Shown piece by piece: positions 21,451 to 31,104 of a stretch of DNA of 64,000 bases; the first letter of the stretch is position 1, and every line of letters begins with the position of its first letter. Made by a program: the position numbers and the translations under genes. The notes beneath the pieces were generated by a model that was not told the origin of the DNA, made no database searches, and was given only the letters and a program-made list of their open reading frames with translations. Origin of the DNA: Stomorhina lunata (lineage: Eukaryota > Arthropoda > Insecta > Diptera > Rhiniidae); contig OW121740.1 in NCBI GenBank assembly GCA_933228675.1, forward strand, positions 125,749,630 through 125,813,629. Direction: 5' to 3'.

Positions 21451-24400
21451 ATGATGAAATTCTTAGTGGGATTCTGTATTTTGGCTGTTGTAGCCCCAAC
21501 TGTTCTTGGAGAGATGAAATGTAAGTATTACTTTTATTTACCTACAATAATTATAAATATTATAAAAAAGAAAACAAAAAAAAAACTTTATTTAAATGCG
21601 CATTTCTTGTGGAAAAAATTCAATAGACAAAAGGCATAATTTACTTTAAAATAAAACAATAACAACAGAGTTGTATTTATCAAGAGTATTCAAGAAAATT
21701 GAACACTCTTGCTTAAATAATAACAGAGAGTAGTTTATGCTTTTATTTGCTCTCACATTCTGGTATAGATTTGTTTATTTTGTTTTGTCATTTTCAAAAC
21801 ATACCTACGTAACAGGGATGGAGATGGTTTTCTTGATTTTGTACCAAATATTAAAATATTTCTTATACAGAACCAGCTGCCGCCCGGTACTTGCTTCGTA
21901 TCGAGTAAAATACTAGAAAATTTAATTTTAACATCAAATGCATATATTAAAAAAAATACATTTTATTAATTGGTTCCTATTTTAAAACTTAATCCGAAAC
22001 ATTTGGATAAACAATATTTTTTTTTTTCATTTAAAGCATGAATAAACAAACGGTCGGGGGTACCGACTCTAAAACAGGCACCATAATGTTGGCCATGTAA
22101 AAAACATGATTCTTCCAAACTCACACCACAAACGTTAAGTTTTTGCCCTTGTGCCTTGTACTGAATATAGTTTTTGAATCTGCTCCCCTAGAACTTTCAC
22201 CCAGCATATCGCAACCCTATTCGGGTCTATCTTGAATGGCCCCTACAGAGCTTCAAAGTCCTTATGACTTCATATCACTTTTTACTATATTCCACCAGCT
22301 GTCAAATTTTTGCTTAGAAACTACATATACTGAATATAGTTTTTGAATCTACTCCCCTAAAGCATTTACCCAGCATATCTTAATTTCAGTGGCGCTATCA
22401 ATCGGAAATTGGTCACACCAGCATTGGAGCATTCGTCGGCTCATGCGCTACAACTTTGCCAAAGATCATAACATGATCAAGTAGACAGATTATGATTTAA
22501 TTCAGTTGTCGCCACATTTCCGAAAATGTCTCATAAGTTTAGAAACCTTTATAGTCTCATGCGCAACAACTTTGCTAAGTCCCGTTTCACACGAATCAGG
22601 TTTACTTGATCAGTTTTTCTTAAAATTTCTTTTGAACACGAACATTTTCTTCATCAGTTTTCATTTTATTTTCCCTAAAATTCATACAAATTTTCAAAAT
22701 TTTCGTAAACTTGGTAGTACGGTCAGGTTTGCTCAATTATAATTCTGTCAGTTTTTTCTCATACAAATTCATGACTAGATAAGCCAAACCTCACTAATGT
22801 AAAAGTAGACTAAAGATCATTACATGATCAAATTCATAGTTTACTGTTCTATAAAGAACATACTTACAAAAATTAATCTTTTTATGTATATTAGGGTATT
22901 ACAAAAAAATCAGATAAATGAGCCTAAACATTTGTTTCGAATAGGTGAGCCCGTTCTTCAATTATACAATTACAACGAAAAGTGGCATTGATTTTTGTAT
23001 ATGTATTAAAAATTGAACATGTTGGCTTCAAAAAATGACTCATTTCACGGGTATTAAATTCGAAACTATAAAATGGATCATATTTGATCCAAAAGTCGAT
23101 TAAAATTTAACAATTGAGGTTCATAAAAATATTCCTATTAAAAAATGTTCCGTTTTATATGGATTTTGAGCAATGCAAATGGGTACTAATTGAAAAAATG
23201 GAGTTATGAAAATGGTCTTATACCCACTTTTACAACTCAAAAAAAGTACAAATGTACTATGTTTACCATCCCTGCTACGAAATTTCCTTTCTTGATTTTC
23301 GTTACTTTTTACTTTCTTTTAAGTTGTTATTTAACTGTTATCATAGAAACCAGTTTCTTTTTTCTTTAGTTTTGTTTCAATCATATTATGTAAATTTCTT
23401 ACCGTTATTGATTTTTTCCATTAAAATCTTAAAAGAAATTTCATAACAATTCGATTGAAAGAGAGAGTTGTTTATCTAACAACTAATCAAGGTCTCTGGG
23501 TTTAACACAAATCAAAACAACACCAATTTTAATGTAATGCAATCATAACACTAGTCACTAGTGTTAAGTTAACAGACATTCTGTTATTATTCACAAGTTA
23601 TTAAAATTAACATTCTGTTGTTTTGCTGTACTCTTACAACTTAAGTTTACATTTTCTTATAACATTTTTGCACACGGCTATTTTATACTTTTGTTTACAT
23701 GAGAATAAGATATGTAAGAGTTTTTCTGTTACTTACAATTTTGTTGGAATTTCTATGTTATTTGACTTAACATAGTTTTGTTATGTATGAGAGTAATTAA
23801 TGTTTATTATTCTTACATTTTTGCACACGGTTTGGTATTTGTGGTCAAACTTTGAAAGATTGACTTAAACTTTTGTAATATCATTCTAGTAAAATGACTA
23901 GATCTAGGTATAATTATCTAACTCATTTGATTGCTAGCAATTATTTCCAAGAGTAGTTTATACTGTAGTGTCCATTTTGAAATATGCAAGGTCTATTGAG
24001 GCCCTATGTTCCACTGGGTGTCAAGGATAGCGGTAGAAGGAAAGACATAAGGTCTCTATTTTATGGGACAATGCTTATATAACATTCCCATGTATGTTTT
24101 TAACCCTCTGCGACCGACGTGGTAGTCTATCAGACACAAGAAATGTCAAAGTTTTGTACAGAAATTAATTTTCTGATAAAACCATACCTATAAATCGACT
24201 TTCCAAGGCGATTGATAGAGTGAGGCACTGAGCACTTCTATCAAATGTTGCTTTTGGTGTCGATAATAACTTCTCTCGATTTATATCGAGCTTCTTAAGA
24301 TATCGCACTATAAGAGTCTTAAAAGATTGGATCACATCAAACGAATTTAAGATTAATTCAGCGATACCACAAATAAGTAGGTGTCATCCCCCGAGTGCTG

Positions 24401-27400
24401 GTTCGGGTTAACCCAAATTGCACAAAAAATCCAAAATTTTATAAAAAATATACTGACTCTCTATTTATATACATGATCGTATTAGGTACAATCTCTCTTA
24501 AATATAAAAATAGCTATGTCTTGTTATGCATTGTCCAAAAGACCCTCGACAGTACACTTGTTCCTGTTATACAGGGGAATGCTGTTAGATATCAGATCGA
24601 TTTGAAATCGATCGATTTTCATCACATACCGGAAGATACATTTTTTTCTGTCAAATGTGAAATAAAAGTGGATAAAGAACAATGAAAAACACATAAATGC
24701 GCAAACATACATACATTTCATGAGCACATATGTAAGCCTTATCTTGTTTTCATTGGATGATCGTCTCCATTAGTTATTTCCGAATTTGAGTAAAAGCGGT
24801 ATACTCTCTTTATATGGGACTTTTAAAAACGACCATATGGCAAATCAATGTATGGAAGTGCAACATCTTTAAACTATAGAGCCTTTGCTTTTAGCGATTC
24901 TTAGCTTTCGTTGATCTGGCTATAATCTCAGGTACTAATTTTTTCGCTTTTAATTTGGGAAAGATTTTCCTCTAATGACTATTCCCCTAATTCATAAACG
25001 AAAAATATAGCTATGAGAAGCTTATAATTAAAATTTTCCATTCTAAATTCCTATTATAAGACTTTGATAATTTTATAATTCGTTTATGAATTGTGGGGTA
25101 TATGTATACAAACTTTTAGAAAACATAATTTTCCTTTACTTCATAAAGAATTAAAACGTTCATCTTTGATCGATCGTCGAGACCCTCGTAGCTCTAATAG
25201 AATATACATGTGTAGCCGCCCTTTAAGGTATGGCTTTTAAGTGCCCGTATTGTCGTTCTTAACTTTTGGTTGACCGGAGCTTTTTGTTAACTGAAACTTT
25301 TGGTTGAGTGAATATTAGAACTAAACTGAATATGTATTTTATTTGTTATTATTGTAATCTGAGGTTTCTATATAGTCCGATGCAAGTCTCTATCTTATTA
25401 TTAAAAAAAAACCAATCATTTCCATAACAAATTTCCTCATATTTTGCAAATCTTTCTGTTAATCAAAACAACCTTTAAGCTTGAAATTTGCACACGGTTT
25501 TCACAACATAAAATCAATTTTGAATTTCGAAATTACACATGGCGGTTTTGAAAAATACAAAAATCAAAACAAAATACTCACACATATTGTGTAAAATCCG
25601 TATGTCTAGCGGTTAGACTCTAGCCAGAAGAACCAAAGATAAGAATAATAACAATAACTCCGAGAGGTTTACAATTACTCAGAGAACTATTGATCATTAC
25701 TTGACAATTACTCAAAAAAATAAAAAAAATAGGGAATAAATTACTCTACAATTAGTTTTTGCACACGTTACCAAACAAAACAATTACTCTCTCTGAACAG
25801 AAAAAAGTACCTTGATCTCAACACAAAAAAAATAACAAAAAACCCCCCTATGAGAGATGAGGAAATGATCTTTCAATTTCTATAATAAAGAAATTCTACC
25901 TAAAAATAGCCTTCAGCGGCTTTCCTTTGTTTAATTATGATCTTTGTGAAAATAAGGGAAATCTTCATTTGAAATGCGTGTTTAAAATTTAAAATAAAGT
26001 AGGCAAATTGTCTATAATATACTCAAGAAAATTTGTCGCTATCTTTTGAATTTTTTTAGAAAACAATAACATATTTTTTATATTTCTTTAATCAGGCTCT
26101 TTGGGCAATCCTGAATTACCTACCGAATGGATTGATCTACGTGGAGACTGTTTGACTGCTATGCGCAATCAAATCCAAAAAGAAATCGATGCTTCCTATC
26201 AATATTTGGCCATGGGTGCTTACTTCTCGCGCGATACCGTCAATCGTCCTGGTTTTGCTGAGACTTTCTTCAAATCGGCCAAGGAAGAACGTGAACATGG
26301 TTCCAAATTGATTGAATACTTGTCCATGCGTGGTCAATTGACCGAAGGTGTTACCGATTTGATCAGAACTCCTGTAAGTATAACAATAGCAAAAACTCTA
26401 TAATATAAAGATGTTGCACTTCTATACATCGATTTGCCTTATGGTCGTTTTGAAAAGTCCCACAAAAAAGGAAGTATACTGCTTTATACTCTAATTCGCA
26501 AACAACTAATAGAGACCATTTTCCAATGAACGTTCCCACGGCAGTCGGTTCTTCGTACCGGAACGACTCGGAAATCTTAGGATTTCGACCAAGGACTGCA
26601 AATATTTATCTTAGACCCACCTTTTAGTATACCAATAGGCTTAGAATCCCTTTCTGAGTCGATTTAGCTATGTCCGTCCGTCTGGCTGGCTGGACCCCCA
26701 TGTAAACCTTGTAATCAAACTACAGGTCGCAATTCTAAAAATAATTTGATGAAATTTGGCACAGATCACTTTTTTGATAATAGGACCATGGCTATTGAAA
26801 TTCGTCAAAATCGGTTCATTATTTATGGTACCTCCCATAGGTCCTACTTTCCGGAATTAATATATTGGCCACAAATATCAATATTTTTTCATGAAATTTA
26901 AAACAAATACTGCTTATGTAAACTTAAATCATTGTACTAAATTTCCACTTTAGTACAGTGGTCCACTTTTGACCATAGCTCCCATACAAACTCTTCTTTA
27001 AAAACGCACTAAATAAGACAAAAAATCACTAAAACGCTCGTAAATCTAAAGATAATGAGAATTTTATGTTTAGTTTTTGTATACATAATTTTTGTAACAA
27101 CTGTAATCAATTTGCTAAATTTCGATATAATCGGTCCACATTTGACCCTAGCTCTCATATAAGTCCAAATGACGGAAACAGCTTAAATATATAAGTTTTG
27201 AGAAAATGTTTGTATGATGGCAAAATTTAGCAAACATTTGTCTTTATACAGGAAAAATAACACCTTTGACCTTAGTGGTGAAGGGTATCGTATGGTCGGG
27301 CTTGACCGACTACAGCACTTTCTTACTTGAAAAATCGGAAGTATTAAAATGTGCACTTCCGAAACTCATGAATCATGCAGATCATTTCATAATTTAAGTA

Positions 27401-27715
27401 TTCCTTTAACTCTATCTTTATAAATATCTTTTCATTTTCTTTTAGTCCGTCCAAAAAGACGAATGGGAAAGTGGAGCGGAAGCTTTGGAAGATGCCCTAA
27501 AATTGGAAACTGAAGTCACCAAGTCGATTCGTAAATTGATCCAAACCTGTGAAAAGAAATACAACTACTACCATTTGGTTGACTACTTGACCGGTGTCTA
27601 TTTGGAAGAACAATTGCACGGACAACGTGAATTGGCCGGTAAATTGAGCACCCTCAAGAAGATGATGACCAACCATGGTGCTTTGGGTGAATTCTTGTTT
27701 GACAAGGACTTGTAA
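21451..27715 (+). CDS. Fer1HCH: Secreted ferritin heavy chain homologue
   Basis: Ferroxidase subunit of secreted insect ferritin; it oxidises Fe(II) for storage in the shell built with Fer2LCH. Exons are 21451-21520, 26096-26373 and 27446-27715, all with GTAAGT donors and AG acceptors and agreeing reading phases. The product is 205 aa, the Drosophila length. Residues 1-20 are a signal peptide (MMKFLVGFCILAVVAPTVLG); Cys 24 and 42 suit the secretory pathway. Ferroxidase residues are all present: E53, Y60, E88, H91, E137 and Q172. A second ATG directly follows the first, so the true start could be 21454. The leader carries an IRE. Intron 1 (4.6 kb) and intron 2 (1.1 kb) hold transposon relics, and intron 1 has TGCACACG motifs. 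Confidence 0.96.
21880..22175 (-). pseudogene. Helitron-type helicase C-terminal fragment
   Basis: Minus-strand reading of 22170-22035 gives GQKLNVCGVSLEESCF, then HGQHYGACFRVGTPDRLFI, matching the end of the Pif1-like helicase of insect Helitrons (the usual form has SHGQLYVACSRV). The strand then runs into AT-rich DNA and a GC-rich end containing ACCGGGCGGCAGCTGGT (about 21886-21902), like a Helitron 3' end. Only this tail remains. It lies inside Fer1HCH intron 1. Confidence 0.65.
22160..22577. repeat. Direct repeats and a 131 bp-type repeat relic
   Basis: ACTGAATATAGTTTTTGAAT followed by CTCCCCTA and ACCCAGCATATC occurs twice, near 22158 and 22327. From about 22390 the phrases GTGGCGCTATC, CATGCGCTACAACTTTGC and ACATGATCA match, in reverse, the 131 bp tandem repeat at 48300-48950. 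Confidence 0.55.
22578..22811 (+). mobile_element. MITE of about 250 bp, copy 2
   Basis: Reversed copy of 12791-13043, begins AGTCCCGTTTCACACGAATC after TA and ends GTAGACT. It splits the relic repeat: the ATGATCA phrase resumes right after it. Lies in Fer1HCH intron 1. Confidence 0.75.
22812..23545. other. Fer1HCH intron 1 sequence, no recognised feature
   Basis: AT-rich. Small open frames do not look coding. Confidence 0.4.
23546..23566. repeat. 21 bp palindrome
   Basis: TAACACTAGT and its complement around a single C. Confidence 0.7.
23669..23678 (+). promoter_or_regulatory. MRE-like motif 1, Fer1HCH intron 1
   Basis: TGCACACGGC: metal response element core TGCRCNC plus the GGC extension of the long consensus. 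One of four such sites in this intron. Confidence 0.4.
23822..23831 (+). promoter_or_regulatory. MRE-like motif 2, Fer1HCH intron 1
   Basis: TGCACACGGT, preceded like site 1 by ACATTTT. The shared flank means the two could be copies of one small repeat. Confidence 0.38.
24225..24400 (+). pseudogene. Internally deleted LINE fragment
   Basis: Plus-strand reading gives DWITSNEFKINSAIPQ, the same RT region as the LINE at 11512-11612 (VVIDGLSPKEFKINSGVPQ). It is followed directly by AAGTAGGTGTCATCCCC, which matches the 3' tail of that LINE (about 10970-10990). The intervening ORF2 is missing. Confidence 0.65.
24560..24690 (-). repeat. ATCGATCG dispersed repeat copy in Fer1HCH intron 1
   Basis: TTTGAAATCGATCGATTTTC followed by ATCACATACCGG is the reversed form of the repeat at 2931-3290. 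Confidence 0.6.
24984..25098 (+). mobile_element. 115 bp palindromic MITE, copy 2
   Basis: CCCCTAATTCATAAACGAA to GTTTATGAATTGTGGGG. Same length as the copy at 8404-8518 and reversed relative to it. Confidence 0.8.
25489..25498 (+). promoter_or_regulatory. MRE-like motif 3, Fer1HCH intron 1
   Basis: TGCACACGGT with flanks unlike sites 1 and 2, apart from a preceding TTT-type run. Confidence 0.4.
25760..25768 (+). promoter_or_regulatory. MRE-like motif 4, Fer1HCH intron 1
   Basis: TGCACACGT: core match with a weaker extension. Confidence 0.35.
26604..27331 (+). repeat. GTCY-core dispersed repeat in Fer1HCH intron 2
   Basis: Starts within the family at CTTAGACCCACCTTTTAG (its first ~70 bp are missing), carries GAGTCGATTTAGCTATGTCC and the GTCCGTCCGTCTGGCTGG core, and ends GTGGTGAAGGGTATCG and TTTCTTACTTG. 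It makes up most of intron 2. Confidence 0.9.
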
Positions 27716-27773
27716 ACAATTCATTGTTCCAGCTTTTAAACATTTATTACCACAACATGAGATTTTTCCATGT

Positions 27774-27779
27774 AATAAA
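27774..27779 (+). terminator. Fer1HCH polyadenylation signal
   Basis: AATAAA, 58 bp after the stop codon. Confidence 0.7.
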
Positions 27780-28607
27780 TAGAACATTCTTTAGCTGTGC
27801 TTTTTGATTAATTTATTACTTAGAAGAAAACCCCTCAAAATCCATTTATTTAAAACCATTGTGAAATTAATCAAGTATTCTTTTTTTGTTTTTCATTAAA
27901 AATTATTATTATAACTTATCACTAAAAAAAAACTACAAATTGTTTTAATTATTCAATAAACTTTCAAAAAATCGGCTCTTTTCTACCTAAAAATCCTTTG
28001 TCTTAAAGAGCACAGCGTAAAATTTCTCTTGTTTTTCTGCCTCTTTTTTAGTTTTTTCAAGATTTTCATTAAAGGATATTTACTCCTTATTTAAGTCTCA
28101 TTAAATCGCACATTTTTCAAGTAACCAGTCTTCTTCATGTGATTTAATTAAATATAAGTTGTTTATATTATGTTTTTTAAATTATATTTTTGCTAAATAA
28201 TATTTTAGCTACTCAGAAATAAAAAAAAAAATTCAAGTATAAATTTTCAAGAATTGAAGACAAGAATCAAAAGAACGCGAATAAAACTGATAGTAACCAT
28301 AGAAATAAAAGAAACTTTAAGCATAAAAAGATTAGTAGTTATCTTATTATTTTTGTCAATTAATCAAAAATTAAAATAATAAAATGAATATATAAATATT
28401 TGTAAATGAGTTTTATTTTTACAATCTGTTAGAAGACAGGTTCCGCAAGTCACCCGACAAGAGATCACAAATTTTCTTAAACCAGAGACTCACTTTCCGA
28501 GTCGAAAATCAATTTTCAATGGTGCTTACCGTTTTGTTTTGAGGACTCCCATTGGAAAACTAGGTTACCCCTAGTTTTCGAGATATAGCGTTATTTAAAA
28601 AATGAAT
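27780..28607. other. AT-rich spacer, no recognised feature
   Basis: No gene or element boundary seen. Confidence 0.45.
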
Positions 28608-28895
28608 TAGATTGCGCAATAAATATTCGCGTAACTCAAAAACTGGTTATTTTCTTGAACTCTTTTAAACCTGGGCAGTCGTTTTGGAAATATTTTTTTT
28701 GTTTGCAAAAAAAAATTGTTTTTAAAAATGGAAATTTTTGTAATTTAAAAAAAATGTATTTCCAAAGCGACTACTCAGATTAAAAATATAATTAGTATTC
28801 TGAAAGATAATATTGTTGCCGAATTTCGATTTTGTACTTAGTTCAAGAAAATGAACAGTTTTTGAGTTACGCGAATTATTATTGCACAACCTCCT
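28608..28895. repeat. Inverted repeat, arms about 55 bp
   Basis: TTCGCGTAACTCAAAAACTG (about 28627) and its complement (about 28840-28860) lie within longer matching arms, about 28608-28665 and 28835-28895. The neighbouring phrase CTAGTTTTCGAGATATA at 28572 also occurs at 62068, in both directions, inside the 62000-62310 inverted repeat. Confidence 0.6.
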
Positions 28896-29221
28896 CCATT
28901 TTTTAAATCTTTTATATTCTATTAAACCTTTTTATATAATTTCATTCTTAATAGTTAGTTAGGCAAAACCGAAAATACTACTCATTTTCTTCTATAAAAA
29001 AGTTTATCACTTTGTGGGCGGATGTGGCACGTGTTATCCTTATGCAATTTTGAAAGATGTCCATAGCAAGTGGAGTTATTGTTCAATTTCTCACATTCGT
29101 AAGATGCAATTTTAGAAAGAAATTTTGTTTAAATCGGCCTATGTTAGACCAAAGCTCCCATTCATGAGCTTCAGCAAAAAGCCACAAATACGACCTTAAT
29201 CTGAAGATAATAATAATTTTA
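28896..29221. repeat. Partial GTCY-core-like relic
   Basis: From about 29105 the text (AAATCGGCCTATGTTAGACC, then ACCTTAATCTGAAGATAATAA) matches degenerate central parts of the GTCY-core repeat. The preceding 200 bp are unrecognised. Confidence 0.4.
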
Positions 29222-29975
29222 TGTTCACCACCATAGGTGGAAAGGGTATATTGGGTTTGTGCTGATGTTTGTAACGCATAGAAATATTGGTCTGAGACCC
29301 ACCATTTAGTATACAAATCGACTTAGAATCACTCCCTGAGTTGTTTTAACGATGTCCCTCCGGCTGGCAGGCTGGCTGGCCGGTTATCCATGTAAGCTTG
29401 TTATCATGAAATTTGGCACAAGCTCATATTTTTGTTCAAGGTCCCTATACTTTTTGGGCGAAATCAGAATACTATTTCGGGTACCTTCCCGGAATAGAGT
29501 TTTTGGTCCTTTACAGCCACAAATTTAGTTGTATTTTAATAATATTCAGCACAAATATTGCTTATGATAACCTTAATCAGTGTACTTAGTTTTGTAGGAA
29601 TTGGCTCATATTTGACCATACCTCCCATACAAGACACATTCTCAAAAGACGTTTATATACACATAAAAGCACAAAAACGTTTATAACTCTAAAAATAAAT
29701 GCGTTTGATTACTAAAACTTTGCGCAGATAAATACTTTGTAAATATAAACCAATAACCAAAATTTGGTAACAATCGCTCCACAATTGGCCCTAGCTCTCA
29801 TATCAGGCCCTTAGCATGAATTGACATAAATCTCGAAATTTTGAAAAAGTAGCACAAAGTAAATGTCTCTAAGACTTAAGGAAAACTTGTTAAACTGTTG
29901 GTCCATATTTGACCTTAGTAGAGAAGGGTATGATATAGTCGGGCTTGACCGACTACAGCTTTTCTTACATGTTTT
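29222..29975 (+). repeat. GTCY-core dispersed repeat, divergent copy
   Basis: From TTCACCACCATAGGTGGAAA to GTCGGGCTTGACCGACTACA and TTTCTTACATGTTT. The core is diverged (GATGTCCCTCCGGCTGG). Confidence 0.85.
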
Positions 29976-30329
29976 TGTTAAAATAATTTGTTTTTCACTT
30001 TTAAGTAAAAATAACTCCGATTCCTTAAAACATATAAAAAATAGTTTCAAAGCAACTTAATAATTATTGTATTAGCTACTATATTCTGTAAGTTTCTATA
30101 AAATCAAACCATCCGTTACAAAGATATGATAACATCAAAAGGTCAGCCTTTTCAAAAAGGTAATTTTTTTTATAATTTAAAGATATGAAATTTCGACCGT
30201 TATTAGAATCAGAAAGAAGATCATATTAAATTCTGAATAATTATCGAAAATTGTGTGGGAATGGATACATGAACAAGCAAATTTCAATGGTCGTACCTCA
30301 AAATTGTCTACCTCCATTACCCTAAACAA
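29976..30329. other. No recognised feature
   Basis: AT-rich spacer. Overlapping 65-79 codon frames on both strands near 29811-30060 are not gene-like. Confidence 0.4.
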
Positions 30330-31104
30330 TAACCACTAGGGTGGGTCGATTTTTTTAGTGAACAATCGTATAGCAAAATCGAAATCTGCACCTGATTCGA
30401 AGAAAGTTTCCCTAAGAAACCAGGTGTCTAAAATGAAAACCTACACTTCCTACATATTGAATAGAATTTTGGAAAAAAATAGTTTTGGATATAATTCGAT
30501 ATCTTGAGAACTGATGAAGATATCTCAGTGAAACTTCAGGTGGACAAAGCTTATAAGTTTCCACAAAATATGAGCTACAGTAGAGCTTAGTATAATGCCA
30601 TTAGGCTCCCAAATGTGAAACCAAAGTTTAACATGTCGAAGAAATTTCGTTCTTAAAATTCACCAAAGTTCCATTTATGCTCTAAACGTATATCTGATTA
30701 TACATTTGGAAAGAGCATTCAAATAATATGGAAAGAGCATTCAATAATACTTAACATGAAGACCAGATTGTCTAGAAGTTCTTACAAAATGGGTTGTCAT
30801 ACCGTCACCTAAAAAAAAAAAATGCGTAACTTCAATTCTAGGGAGAAGCAAAAAACGTTATAACTTTTAAACTACAAAAAACATTAAATCGGGTCAACAA
30901 GCCATCACCAAAGAAAACTCTAAAAATTAATGGTAAAAAACGTTTAGTGTTTTTTTTAGCAATTCCGAAAAAGCAAAAGTGCTTAACTACAAGTTGAATA
31001 TTTTCTAAAACCAAAAAGGGCTGGTTGGTTAAGCCCTTTTTAGTTTACAAATTTGAGGAAAAATTTAAACCTTTCAAAATGCATAAAGTTTTTTTCATCA
31101 ATAA
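30330..31104. repeat. Older host repeat starting GGGTGGGTCGATTTTTTT
   Basis: A non-coding repeat-like block. Its continuation appears to be displaced to 32760-33207 and about 35816-35890 by two later insertions (31105-32752 and 33208-35815): similar phrases about AACTTTTAAAC and TTTAAACCTTT recur on both sides. Confidence 0.4.

Larger units (their letters stand above)
25099..26095 (+). other. Remainder of Fer1HCH intron 1
   Basis: No repeat boundary seen other than the two MRE-like motifs at 25489 and 25760. It ends with the acceptor TTTCTTTAATCAG. Confidence 0.5.
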
